From the NCBI GenBank assembly GCA_016125135.1, contig WGMJ01000014.1, positions 1-64,000 of the forward strand: DNA of 64,000 nt. The letters are read 5' to 3'. The notes under the pieces are model-generated. The model made no database searches. It was given only the letters and a program-made list of their open reading frames with translations, and was not told the DNA's origin. The DNA is from Alphaproteobacteria bacterium. Its GTDB lineage: Bacteria > Pseudomonadota > Alphaproteobacteria > Micavibrionales > Micavibrionaceae. This document shows, piece by piece, positions 54,293 through 62,516 of the stretch. Each line of letters opens with the position of its first letter. Position 1 is the first letter of the stretch. A program made the position numbers and the translations under genes.

Positions 54293-54991
54293 ATGGCTTC
54301 ATCCAGTAAGAAGAAACCAGCCGCCAAAAAGGCAGCTAAGCCCGCTGCGAAAAAACCAGCGGCAAAAAAAGCGGAACCAAAAAAGGCACCAGCCGTTAAA
54401 AAAGCTGCGGCAAAACCTGCGCCTAAAAAAGCAGCGCCTGCCAAAGCTACAAAAAAGGAGCCGGTAAAAAAAGAAGCGCCGGCAAAGGCACCAAAGAAAC
54501 CAATTGTTAATCAGGCTACGATAAGATCAACTCCCATGGCAAAAGTAGCACCTGTTAGAAAACCCTCCAGCGGAACTGTTGTTCTGCCGAAGAACTATAA
54601 ACCGACTGAAAAAGAAGAATTCATGAACCCGGTTATGCTGGAATATTTCCGGCAGAAGCTGGTTGCATGGCGCGCCGAGCTTTTGAAGGAATCTTCAGAA
54701 ACAATTCATAACACGCTCATGGGCACCGAGCTGCAAAAACCCGACATGGCTGACCGTGCGGCGGCTGAAACCGACCATGCTTTGGAACTTCGCGCACGTG
54801 ACCGTGAACGCAAGCTCATTTCAAAAATCAACGAAGCCTTGCTGCGTATCGAAGATGGCGAATACGGGTTCTGCGAAGAAACCGGCGAGCCTATTGCGGT
54901 TGCGCGTCTTGATGCCCGTCCTATCGCGGTTCTCAGTATCGAAGCGCAAGAGCGCCACGAGCGCAAAGAACGCACCCAGCGGGATGATTAG
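54293..54991 (+). CDS. dksA: RNA polymerase-binding factor DksA with a histone-H1-like N-terminal tail
   Basis: A 232-residue protein. The last 130 residues are DksA: coiled-coil arms with MLEYFRQKLVAWRAELLKES, acidic tip, and GEYGFCEETGEPIAVARLDA in place of a zinc finger. Only one Cys remains, so this is a non-zinc type. The first about 75 residues are an extreme Lys/Ala/Pro repeat (AAKKAAKPAAKKPAAKKA and similar), like histone H1 or HU/TAF tails, which should bind nucleic acid. Most DksA proteins are about 150 residues. DksA binds the polymerase secondary channel and mediates the ppGpp response. Confidence 0.92.
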   Translation: MASSSKKKPAAKKAAKPAAKKPAAKKAEPKKAPAVKKAAAKPAPKKAAPAKATKKEPVKKEAPAKAPKKPIVNQATIRSTPMAKVAPVRKPSSGTVVLPKNYKPTEKEEFMNPVMLEYFRQKLVAWRAELLKESSETIHNTLMGTELQKPDMADRAAAETDHALELRARDRERKLISKINEALLRIEDGEYGFCEETGEPIAVARLDARPIAVLSIEAQERHERKERTQRDD

Positions 54992-55001
54992 TCGCGGTTA
55001 A

Positions 55002-55036
55002 CAAAAAAAGACGCCAACGAGCTAGGCTCGTTAGCG
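55002..55036 (-). terminator. Terminator after flgF-flgG-flgA-flgH
   Basis: On the minus strand GCGCTAACGAGC pairs with GCTCGTTGGCGT, loop CTA, with one mismatch, followed by seven T. It lies about 50 bp after the flgH stop. On the plus strand the A run precedes the stem, so it would not work efficiently for dksA. Confidence 0.75.
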
Positions 55037-55088
55037 CCAAGGTGGGTAGGGTAACTTGTGAGGCAAATTCTGTTTTGTCTTTAGTCCC

Positions 55089-55841
55089 TTAGAACGGGCT
55101 TAAAATCTCCAGAACCTGTTGGCCGTATGGCGGCTGCTGAACATCCATAATCTGTCCTTTACCACCGTATGAAATACGGGCTTCTGCAATCTTGTCGTAA
55201 GGTACGCTGTTATCAATCGCGATATCCTGCGGGCGGATCACGCCACTCAGGTCAAGTACGCGGTTCTCGTAATTCACGCGGATTTCCTGACGGCCTTTGA
55301 TCACCATATTGCCGTTCGGCAATACTTGCGTGATTGTTGCGGCAAGCTTCAGCTCAATTTTTTCCTTACGCTCGATCTCGCCACTACCATTATGTGTTGT
55401 GTTTGAGTCTGTCTCGAACAGATTTCCAAGGCTGAAGGCCTCGGGCAATACTTTTGCAAGTCTGCCCTGCGCCGGATTAACCTCCATACCCATCAGGGTT
55501 GGGGCACCAGCTGTTGTGCCGCTTGTCCGTGATCTGGTTGTGTCATTCTCGAACTTGGCTTCATCATCCATGTTGATCGTAACAGTTAGAATGTCGCCAA
55601 CCGTGCTGGCGCGTTGGTCTTTAAAGAAGCCGCGTTTGTCGCCAGACCACAGCGAGTTTGCAAGTTTTGTATGTGGTTCAGGCGTCGGCATTGGCATTGT
55701 GATCGGCTGGTAACCCTTTGCCAATGTCGGGTTTTCAATGCTGGACTGCGCGGGTGGTGCGCCGACCTCCGAGAGTTTTTCACCGATAGCGCAGGCGCTC
55801 AGCGAGACCGAAGCCATCAGGATAAGTGCTATATGTTTCAT
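55089..55841 (-). CDS. flgH: Flagellar L-ring lipoprotein FlgH
   Basis: A 250-residue outer-membrane lipoprotein. The lipobox MASVSLSAC puts the lipidated Cys at residue 17. SLWSGDKRGFFKDQRASTVG and the mature domain with AKFENDTTRSR, LPNGNMVIKGRQEIRVNYEN and GVIRPQDIAIDNSVP are standard for FlgH. It forms the L ring around the rod together with the FlgI P ring. It is last in its operon, before the terminator. Confidence 0.96.
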   Translation of the reverse strand: MKHIALILMASVSLSACAIGEKLSEVGAPPAQSSIENPTLAKGYQPITMPMPTPEPHTKLANSLWSGDKRGFFKDQRASTVGDILTVTINMDDEAKFENDTTRSRTSGTTAGAPTLMGMEVNPAQGRLAKVLPEAFSLGNLFETDSNTTHNGSGEIERKEKIELKLAATITQVLPNGNMVIKGRQEIRVNYENRVLDLSGVIRPQDIAIDNSVPYDKIAEARISYGGKGQIMDVQQPPYGQQVLEILSPF

Positions 55842-55874
55842 GGTTACCTACCTTTTTTCCTTTTATTCAAATCG

Positions 55875-56801
55875 TTATTCTACTGTTACAATGCGGTCGC
55901 CGGTGACAATGGCATCCAGTGTTCTGCGGGTGCTTGTATTCACCACACGGACCAGATCGCCTTGTGAACCATCCTGCTGGACCTTACCTTTGGCTGTCAG
56001 GTTCAGCGGGCCTTCCTTGAAAACCATCAGCACTTCATCACCGCGGTTTACCATCATCGGATTCATAAGCTCGTTATTACGGATCGGGCGGTTTAGCGTG
56101 ACAAGGCGCTTCACCTGCTTGCCAATCAGGTTCTCCACATGCAGCACAGTGTCTGGTGCAAGTGATTTCACATTCATCGGCGTGTAAATAATGTCAGCTT
56201 TGCCAATGATGGCATTTGCCGGCAACGCCTTACGCAATACAGGTACGTCTACACGTTGTTCGAATGTCCCGCGGATTGTTTTCTTCACAATCGCGTTATA
56301 GCGTGAAGGGGCTGCAATATCGGCTTCATAAGTGCTGTTTGCACTGTTCAGGCGTAGATCAACAACATCAATATCCGCTACAACATCAGGGGGTAACATA
56401 ATGCGTTCGGCCTGTTCGGGCAGGCTGAAATGTAGCGTGTCATCAAGGCCGTTCTCGCGTGCTTTTGTATCAAGTGCTAGGGCAAGCGTGCGGTTTTCAA
56501 TGATCTGGCCTTCGGCGCGCAGGCGCACTGTTTCTGCCATCGTGCTCGGAACCCAGTCAACAGCATGGGTATTCGCAAGGCGCAACAACATGCGGCTATT
56601 GAGTACAATTTCCTGCCCGGGTTTTGGCCCTTGGGAGATGATTTTATCGCCACGGCTGCCCAAGCCTGTAAAAATGTCATTCAGGTGAACAACATTATCA
56701 CGGATCACACTTTCGCTTTTTAGCCCGGCGCTATGCGCACCGGCACAAGGGAGCGCCAGCAAAGCAGTAGTCATCAGTATTTTTATGATATTTTTTTTCA
56801 T
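55875..56801 (-). CDS. flgA: P-ring assembly chaperone FlgA
   Basis: A 308-residue periplasmic protein. A signal peptide is visible (ITTALL-like hydrophobic core, about residues 7-25, cleavage around AHSAG). The C-terminal SAF-like domain has RVDVPVLRKALPANAIIGKA (about 190-209), LIGKQVKRLVTLNRPI and MVNRGDEVLMVFKEG, all FlgA features. It delivers FlgI for P-ring assembly. It sits between flgG and flgH, the usual alphaproteobacterial order. Confidence 0.93.
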   Translation of the reverse strand: MKKNIIKILMTTALLALPCAGAHSAGLKSESVIRDNVVHLNDIFTGLGSRGDKIISQGPKPGQEIVLNSRMLLRLANTHAVDWVPSTMAETVRLRAEGQIIENRTLALALDTKARENGLDDTLHFSLPEQAERIMLPPDVVADIDVVDLRLNSANSTYEADIAAPSRYNAIVKKTIRGTFEQRVDVPVLRKALPANAIIGKADIIYTPMNVKSLAPDTVLHVENLIGKQVKRLVTLNRPIRNNELMNPMMVNRGDEVLMVFKEGPLNLTAKGKVQQDGSQGDLVRVVNTSTRRTLDAIVTGDRIVTVE

Positions 56802-56823
56802 TTTACCCTACCTTTCTTTGCGG

Positions 56824-57612
56824 TTATCTCATCTGGTTGACGGTCTCCAGCATTTCATCCGATGTCTGGATCACATTCGAGTTCATCTCGTATGCACGCT
56901 GGGCTGTAATCAGTTTTGTAATCTCTTCAACCGAGTTTACGTTTGAAGCTTCAAGAATACCTTGGCGGATCGAGCCAAACTGGTCTTCGTTCGGGTTTCC
57001 TGCGACGGGGTCACCAGAAGATTCTGTTTCGAGGTACAGGTTATCGCCAGTCGCTTCCAGACCCGTTGGGTTAATGAAATTGACTATCTCGATACGCCCT
57101 AAATTCTGCATGTTTGGCTGACCATCAATGGCAGCTAGCACTTCACCATCTTCGTTAATTTCCACGCTCACGGCGTCATCGGGGATCGTAAAACCAGGGA
57201 GCACGCGGTAACCTTGTGCTGTCACAATTTCACCGTCCTGGTTCGTCATAAAATTGCCGGAGCGCGTGTAAGCTGTTTCACCGGTCGGTAACTCGATCTG
57301 GAAGAAGCCTTGCCCGTTAATCGAAAGGTCAAAACTATTGCCTGTAACCTCAAGCGAGCCTTGATCGAACATGCGGTAAATGGCGGCTGTGCGCACACCC
57401 AAACCAAACTGGATACCCGAAGGCACAAGCGTACCATCGGCAGATGATGTTGCACCGGGGCGGTTCATGTTCTGGTAGATCAAATCCTGAAATTCGATCC
57501 GCTGGCGCTTATAGCCAGTGGTTGTCATGTTCGCGATGTTGTTGGAAATAACATCAACGTTCATTTGCTGGGCCAACATACCTGTTGCGCCGATATCGAG
57601 TGATCTCATCAT
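56824..57612 (-). CDS. flgG: Flagellar distal rod protein FlgG
   Basis: A 262-residue rod protein. The N-terminal LDIGATGMLAQQMNVDVISN followed by NIANMTTTGYKR is the rod/hook signature; the C-terminal QRAYEMNSNVIQTSDEMLET is the matching coiled-coil end. Length fits FlgG. A start at the second Met is equally possible. It lies downstream of flgF and shares the sigma-54 promoter at 58427. Confidence 0.96.
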   Translation of the reverse strand: MMRSLDIGATGMLAQQMNVDVISNNIANMTTTGYKRQRIEFQDLIYQNMNRPGATSSADGTLVPSGIQFGLGVRTAAIYRMFDQGSLEVTGNSFDLSINGQGFFQIELPTGETAYTRSGNFMTNQDGEIVTAQGYRVLPGFTIPDDAVSVEINEDGEVLAAIDGQPNMQNLGRIEIVNFINPTGLEATGDNLYLETESSGDPVAGNPNEDQFGSIRQGILEASNVNSVEEITKLITAQRAYEMNSNVIQTSDEMLETVNQMR

Positions 57613-57649
57613 GGGTGGTTACTCCTTATAAATTCCTGTTTTTTCTCTG

Positions 57650-58375
57650 TTAGTTTACGCGTCCTAGTCGTGATACAGCATCTTTCTGTCTGTCATGCTC
57701 GCTTTGAATCAAGCGCTGGGCAGACTGATAACTGCGTAAAATCTCGATCATGCGGGTCATCTCGACAACGCCATTAACGTTCGAGCCCTCAATCATTCCT
57801 TGTTTGACTTTCGTTTCTGTCGCGGCACGGCCACCTTCGGCGCTATTATAAAGGCCGTTCCCCTCAGGTGAGAGGCTTTGTAGATTGTCGAATTCCTGCA
57901 CCATAATCTGCCCCACAGCATTTCCATCGGCTATAATCTGGCCTGTATCGGTAATATCAATCTCGCGGGCATCTGTTGGAATATTAATAGCCCCACCGCC
58001 ACCCGCAGCCGAGACAACAAAGCCTGCGGCGGTTACAAGTTGGCCTGTGTTATTGATTGTCAGGTTGCCAGCGCGTGTATAGCGAATACCATCAACTGTT
58101 TGCACGCCCATAAAGCCGGGGCCATCCAGTGCAACATCAAATTTGTTTCCGGTAAAAGTTTGTGTGCCAGGCTGCGTACTGTCATACTGTGCATAGTCAT
58201 ACGCGAAAGAAAGCGGGTCTTTCTGACCTTTCGGGTCAACAACATATTCCTGAAAAAGCGGATTTTGCGCGCGGTAGCCCGGCGTATTGATATTCGCAAT
58301 ATTGTTGGAAACCAGATCCATTGCTGTCCGCAATGTCATCTGACGGGATAGCCCGATATAGAGACTATTTTCCAT
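57650..58375 (-). CDS. flgF: Flagellar proximal rod protein FlgF
   Basis: A 241-residue rod protein with the signature MTLRTAMDLVSNNIANINTP (about 13-32) and C-terminal VNGVVEMTRMIEILRSYQSA. It is distinguished from FlgG by its shorter length and its first position in the flgF-flgG pair. The ATG is 40 bp downstream of the predicted start point of a sigma-54 promoter, so expression should depend on FlbD/FliX. Confidence 0.93.
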   Translation of the reverse strand: MENSLYIGLSRQMTLRTAMDLVSNNIANINTPGYRAQNPLFQEYVVDPKGQKDPLSFAYDYAQYDSTQPGTQTFTGNKFDVALDGPGFMGVQTVDGIRYTRAGNLTINNTGQLVTAAGFVVSAAGGGGAINIPTDAREIDITDTGQIIADGNAVGQIMVQEFDNLQSLSPEGNGLYNSAEGGRAATETKVKQGMIEGSNVNGVVEMTRMIEILRSYQSAQRLIQSEHDRQKDAVSRLGRVN

Positions 58376-58426
58376 TTTATCCTACCTTCAACGTTTGTTG
58401 TTTTTATTTTTGTCAGGGAAAGGGAT

Positions 58427-58442
58427 TGCAGAAACCGTGCCA
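58427..58442 (-). promoter_or_regulatory. Sigma-54 promoter of flgF-flgG-flgA-flgH
   Basis: The minus strand reads TGGCACGGTTTCTGCA, matching TGGCACG-N4-TTGCA with one difference. The -24 GG and -12 GC are correctly 12 bp apart. The expected start is about 58416. Confidence 0.8.
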
Positions 58443-58472
58443 GTTCAGGAAATACCTGATTTTATTGGCTTG

Positions 58473-58488
58473 CGGCACCATCGTGCCG
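58473..58488. promoter_or_regulatory. Inverted repeat CGGCAC-N4-GTGCCG, candidate FlbD (enhancer) site
   Basis: A perfect six-base inverted repeat with four-base spacer (CATC), centred about 65 bp upstream of the predicted flgF start point, a usual distance for a sigma-54 activator. It does not itself have the -24/-12 form. The FlbD assignment is inference from the presence of flbD and fliX. Confidence 0.45.
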
Positions 58489-58526
58489 AGTCGCATTTTC
58501 AGGGGTACATAAGGCCGTTTTGTATA

Positions 58527-58561
58527 ATCCGGTAAAATATGCCGGATCATTTATGCCGGAT
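58527..58561 (+). repeat. CCGGAT-type repeat cluster upstream of fliL
   Basis: TATGCCGGAT occurs twice (58538-58547 and 58552-58561, 14 bp period), and ATCCGG at 58527-58532 forms an inverted partner to the first. A TATAAT (58523-58528) overlaps the first element without a good -35. It may be an operator for the fliL-fliM operon. Confidence 0.4.
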
Positions 58562-58643
58562 AAAACCCCGGCTAAAGCGTGGGCCCCATTGGATTTATAC
58601 GCCTGATACGTTAAATTATTCAGGGTTAATAACGGAGATTCGA

Positions 58644-59318
58644 ATGGCAGACGATAAAGAGAAAGATGACGCAGAAGAAAGTGGTGCAGCCGAGGGCGAC
58701 ATCCTTGAAGAAGGTGGTGAGAAAAAATCCAAAAAGAAACTGCTGCTGATTGTTATCCCGATTATACTTTTACTTGGCGGCGGCGCAGGGCTTTACTTTT
58801 CAGGGCTACTAGACGGGCTGTTTGGCAAAAAGGCTGATACAGAAGAAGTAGCTGAAGGTGAGCATGCTGCAGAAGATGCCCATGGCAAGGAAGCCAAGGG
58901 CGGCCATGACGAGAAAAAAGATGGTGGCCACGGCTCTTCCAAAGCCGCCAAAGGTGGTGAAGGCCATGGGGAGACGGCAGCAGCCGGTGAACATGGCGCT
59001 GCTGATCCCAACGCAATCGCGTTTCTTGAAATGCCGGATATCATCGTGAATTTGAATAATGATAGCGGTAAACCCCAATTTTTACGTCTCAGCGTTCAGT
59101 TGGAAATGGCAAATCAGGCGGATTTAGAGGCTGTTCAGGCCATTATGCCGCGTGTGGTTGACCAGTTTCAGACCTATTTACGGGAGCTTAGGGTGCAGGA
59201 TATCCGCGGATCCCGCGGAATGTACCGGCTCCAGCAGGAATTGTTAACGCGCGTTAACCATGCTGCGGCCCCTGTAGAGGTAAAAGATGTCTTGTTTCAG
59301 GAAATTTTGATACAATAA
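58644..59318 (+). CDS. fliL: Flagellar basal body-associated protein FliL with His-rich linker
   Basis: A 224-residue protein. The ATG at 58644 has GGAG just upstream and gives the normal FliL plan: charged cytosolic tail, one membrane helix (LLLIVIPIILLLGGGAGLYF, about 33-52), linker, and periplasmic domain (about 125-224) with FLEMPDIIVNLNNDSGK and FLRLSVQLEMANQ. The linker (about 68-123) is unusually long and rich in His, Gly, Glu and Lys. FliL supports stator function under load. It is followed by fliM. Confidence 0.93.
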   Translation: MADDKEKDDAEESGAAEGDILEEGGEKKSKKKLLLIVIPIILLLGGGAGLYFSGLLDGLFGKKADTEEVAEGEHAAEDAHGKEAKGGHDEKKDGGHGSSKAAKGGEGHGETAAAGEHGAADPNAIAFLEMPDIIVNLNNDSGKPQFLRLSVQLEMANQADLEAVQAIMPRVVDQFQTYLRELRVQDIRGSRGMYRLQQELLTRVNHAAAPVEVKDVLFQEILIQ

Positions 59319-59388
59319 TTAATATAAGGCATAAAAATTGCAGAATTCCTGCCAAGGGATCATCGGGTCCGCTAGTTAAGGGAAAACA

Positions 59389-60489
59389 ATGAGTCAGATC
59401 GCCCCGGAAGAATTACAGAATATGTCGGAAGAAGAACGCGCCACTATGGCGCAGTGGGAGAATATGTCCGAAGGAGAGGGCGATGAAGCGCTTCCCGATA
59501 TGCCGGATGATATTGCCGGTGGCGCCCGTATTCTTAATCAGGCCGAGATTGATAGTCTTCTAGGGTTTGACGATGATGCTGATGACGGCGAGATGTCCGG
59601 CATCATGGCGCTGATAAATTCGGCGCTGATCAATTACGAGCGTCTGCCGATGCTCGATATTGTTTTCGATCGTTTGGTACGTTTGATGTCTACATCGCTG
59701 CGCAACCTGACATCCGATAACGTCGAGGTTAGCCTTGACCAGATATCTACTGTTCGCTTTGGTGATTACCTTAATTCTATTCCGCTTCCCGCCATGCTCT
59801 CGGTTTTCAAGGCAGAGGAGTGGGACAATCACGGCTTGCTTGTAACAGATAGTGCGCTGATCTATTCGGTGGTGGATGTTTTATTGGGTGGGCGTAAGGG
59901 TTCTTCTTCTATACGGGTTGAAGGCCGCCCCTATACAACAATTGAAACAAAGCTTGTTGAGCGCATGGTGAATGTGGCGCTGAGTGATCTTTCAACAGCG
60001 TTTGACCCACTCTCGCCGGTTAGCTTCAACCTTGAGCGCATGGAAACAAACCCGCGTTTTGCGGCAGTCACACAAAGCGGTAACGCGTGTGTGCTGGCCC
60101 GTTTGCGTATCGACATGGGTGACAGGGGTGGCCGCGCCGAAATCCTGATCCCGTATGCGACACTCGAGCCGATCCGCGAACTTCTTCTCCAGATGTTCAT
60201 GGGTGAAAAATTCGGACGTGACTCGATCTGGGAGAACCATTTGACGCAGGAGCTTTACCAGACTGATGTCTATTTGCAGGCGATATTGGGTGAGAAAATC
60301 ATTTCGCTGGATTCCCTGCTGAACTGGAAGCCGGGTACGATGATCCTGTTTAATACAAAACCCGAGGACATGGTTGAAATGCGCTGTGGTGACTTTGCCA
60401 TGTTCCGGGGCCCGCTGGGCCATAAAGAGGGTAGCATCGCTGTACGGATCGAGGAGTATATCGAGCCGCCCAAAGAGGAAGATGTATAA
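59389..60489 (+). CDS. fliM: Flagellar motor switch protein FliM
   Basis: A 366-residue C-ring protein. The acidic N-terminus leads to ILNQAEIDSLLGF (about 48-60), the FliM entry to the middle domain; EVSLDQISTVRFGDYLNSIP and ILIPYATLEPIRELL are typical; and the SpoA-like C-terminal part (about 285-360) contains LDSLLNWKPGTMILF. A CheY-binding N-terminal peptide of the usual LSQxEIDALL kind is replaced by SQIAPEELQNMSEEERA, so CheY binding needs checking. AAGGG precedes the ATG. Confidence 0.95.
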   Translation: MSQIAPEELQNMSEEERATMAQWENMSEGEGDEALPDMPDDIAGGARILNQAEIDSLLGFDDDADDGEMSGIMALINSALINYERLPMLDIVFDRLVRLMSTSLRNLTSDNVEVSLDQISTVRFGDYLNSIPLPAMLSVFKAEEWDNHGLLVTDSALIYSVVDVLLGGRKGSSSIRVEGRPYTTIETKLVERMVNVALSDLSTAFDPLSPVSFNLERMETNPRFAAVTQSGNACVLARLRIDMGDRGGRAEILIPYATLEPIRELLLQMFMGEKFGRDSIWENHLTQELYQTDVYLQAILGEKIISLDSLLNWKPGTMILFNTKPEDMVEMRCGDFAMFRGPLGHKEGSIAVRIEEYIEPPKEEDV

Positions 60490-61043
60490 TGACGATTGCT
60501 TTGATGCTTGATATCGCAATAGCGCTGATGCTTGGCTGCGCAATTTTTTATGCAGTGCGTCTGCGCAGTATTTTAAAAACAATTCAAGACGGTAAAGATG
60601 ATCTCAAGCAACTCGTTGCTGTGTTGGGCCAGCAGATTGCGGGCGCGCAAAATGCCATTGGTCAGCTACAGAACACGGCCGATAACGCTGTCGAGGATCT
60701 ACAAGGTAAGCTTGTGCGCGCGCGCGAACTATCCGACGAATTGAACCTGATGAATGAAGCCGCAGATTCATATGCTTCACGCCTTGAAAAGCTTGCTAGT
60801 AAAAACCGCGAGATCATGGAAGGGATGGAAACGGCCCGCCTGCAATCAACCGGCGCGCGGAACTTGAAGCCGGGAGCTGGTGAAGAAGTTGCAGGTCTGT
60901 TCCAGATTCGCGATCCTGATTTTATTGAAGATGTCGCGGATGAAGAAGATGAAGTTGTGCCGGCCAAGCCAGCACCAACCTTCCAGAGCGAAGCCGAGAA
61001 AAAACTGGCGGCATTTTTACAGGGGCGGAAAGGAACGCTCTAG
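60489..61043 (+). CDS. DUF6468 family protein (motor-associated, one membrane helix)
   Basis: A 184-residue protein with one N-terminal membrane helix (LMLDIAIALMLGCAIFYAV, about 5-23) and a cytosolic coiled coil (about 28-110). The type is found between fliM and motE in alphaproteobacteria (DUF6468). The start shares one base with the fliM stop (TAATG), so translation is coupled. The C-terminus is acidic, ending in EKKLAAFLQGRKGTL, a conserved tail. The exact role is unknown. Confidence 0.78.
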   Translation: MTIALMLDIAIALMLGCAIFYAVRLRSILKTIQDGKDDLKQLVAVLGQQIAGAQNAIGQLQNTADNAVEDLQGKLVRARELSDELNLMNEAADSYASRLEKLASKNREIMEGMETARLQSTGARNLKPGAGEEVAGLFQIRDPDFIEDVADEEDEVVPAKPAPTFQSEAEKKLAAFLQGRKGTL

Positions 61044-61047
61044 TTAA

Positions 61048-61881
61048 ATGAAATTCAACTTGAAAAAAATTGCGCGTCAAACAGGCTTTATAGGCCTTTT
61101 TGTCATTCTGGCCTCAATATCGCTTATGGTGCGTCTCGGGTATGTTGCCAGTGATATTACGCAAGTTATCAATGCTGCTGAAGCGCAGCAAATGCCCGAT
61201 GATAAGGCGCTGAAATCAGCTGAAGCTGCCAAAGCAGAAGGTGAAAAGAAGCCTGAAGCAAAACATGCAGAAGCTGCCGCATCTTCAGCAAAACAAGAGG
61301 CGCCGGCAGTTGCCAAGGCAGAGGACGCACCAGCAGCTTCTCCAAATGTCTGGGCCGACGCCGATGATGCTGATCTGGAATATTCAGATGTAAAATCAGA
61401 AATGTTCAAAGAGCTGGCAGCAAAACGTAAAGCCAACGAAGAAAAAGAAAAATCGCTGACACAGCGCGAAGCTCTTTTGAAGGCGGCTGAAGCCGAGCTT
61501 GAGCGCAAATATCAGGAGCTTGAAAATGTCCGGAACGAAATTCAAGGGCTTCTGAAAAAACAATCCGAAGAAGAAGAGCAGCGAATTACAAGCCTTGTTA
61601 AAATCTATGAAGGCATGAAAGCCAAGGATGCGGCGAATATTTTCAACACACTTGATAGCGACATTCTGGTTGAAGTGCTGGGGCGTATGTCCGAGCGTAA
61701 GTCAGCGCCGATCCTGGCTGAAATGAACCCTGACCGCGCCCGCCTTGTAACTATCTTACTGGCCGAGCAGAAAAAGCTTCCTGCTATCACTGACGAGCCA
61801 CGTGAAGAAGTGATGCCCGATATGGAGCAGTCTAGTGCAGAGGGGCTTCCATCAGCCAGTGAACCTGCGGCTGGTAACTAA
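61048..61881 (+). CDS. motE: MotE-like periplasmic motor protein
   Basis: A 277-residue protein with an N-terminal membrane helix (FIGLFVILASISLMVRLGYV, about 13-32), an Ala/Glu/Lys-rich linker, a coiled coil (about 125-185), and a C-terminal MgtE_N-like domain with IYEGMKAKDAANIFNTLDSD (about 191-210) and MSERKSAPILAEMNPDRA. This is the MotE plan, the chaperone of MotC in Rhizobium. The MotC partner itself is not recognised here; the next genes are MotB-like. Confidence 0.82.
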   Translation: MKFNLKKIARQTGFIGLFVILASISLMVRLGYVASDITQVINAAEAQQMPDDKALKSAEAAKAEGEKKPEAKHAEAAASSAKQEAPAVAKAEDAPAASPNVWADADDADLEYSDVKSEMFKELAAKRKANEEKEKSLTQREALLKAAEAELERKYQELENVRNEIQGLLKKQSEEEEQRITSLVKIYEGMKAKDAANIFNTLDSDILVEVLGRMSERKSAPILAEMNPDRARLVTILLAEQKKLPAITDEPREEVMPDMEQSSAEGLPSASEPAAGN

Positions 61882-61892
61882 GGGAGCGGAGA

Positions 61893-62516
61893 ATGAAAAC
61901 TCCTGCGCCCTCACAGCAAATGCTACCTCTCAGCCTTTTTATTATTCTGCTGACATTTTTTCTTGCGCTTATGCCGCATTTGTCTTTTGACAAAGAGCGT
62001 GTGGGCGAAGTTCTGGAAAGCGTGGGCAAGAGTTTCCAGATGGAAATCAAGCTGCCGATAATCGAGAATATTATCGAGGGGCCAATCACCGATAATGCGA
62101 GTACCGAAAAACAGGCGGGCGATATTGCTTTAAGAGCTGAATCCCTTTGGCCAAAGGCACGTGAAACATCAATACGCCGGTCGGGTGACGAGATCATGTT
62201 TTTTATACCCGAGGCAGATTTTTTTGCCGTCATGAACACGGAGGCGGGCAAGCTTTGGGCACAGGATCTGGCACAGGAAATTAAAAACAACAAAACGTTC
62301 CGTATTGATTTCTTTGCATTTACTCAGGATGTAAGTAACGAAAATAAAATCAATGAATTAAAAGATAATCTTCAAGCTTTTTCTGATTTCCTTGAAACGC
62401 AGGGCGGGTTTGCAAAAGCTACATTCAGTATAGGCATTGCCGAGGGCGAAGACGCAGGGCGTGTTGCAGTCATTCTGCGGCGGCAAGACGAGATCAGTGA
62501 CGGAGGCGGCTTATGA
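61893..62516 (+). CDS. MotB-like protein without the conserved ion-binding Asp
   Basis: A 207-residue protein with one membrane helix (LPLSLFIILLTFFLALMPHL, about 11-30) and a periplasmic domain. The helix ends in LLTFF as MotB does, but the residue corresponding to the critical Asp of MotB is not acidic. The C-terminal domain is a weak OmpA-like shape (EIMFFIPEADFFAVM, FRIDFFAFTQDVSNEN, GRVAVILR) without the usual peptidoglycan-binding Asp-Arg pattern. GGAG lies before the ATG; it overlaps motB by four bases. Confidence 0.65.
   Translation: MKTPAPSQQMLPLSLFIILLTFFLALMPHLSFDKERVGEVLESVGKSFQMEIKLPIIENIIEGPITDNASTEKQAGDIALRAESLWPKARETSIRRSGDEIMFFIPEADFFAVMNTEAGKLWAQDLAQEIKNNKTFRIDFFAFTQDVSNENKINELKDNLQAFSDFLETQGGFAKATFSIGIAEGEDAGRVAVILRRQDEISDGGGL

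Noticed and set aside
55002-55036. Terminator for dksA on the plus strand
   Set aside because: On the plus strand the A run precedes and no T run follows the stem; it is oriented for flgH.
58473-58488. CGGCAC-N4-GTGCCG as a second sigma-54 promoter
   Set aside because: On neither strand are GG and GC 12 bp apart in the right form; kept only as a possible activator site.
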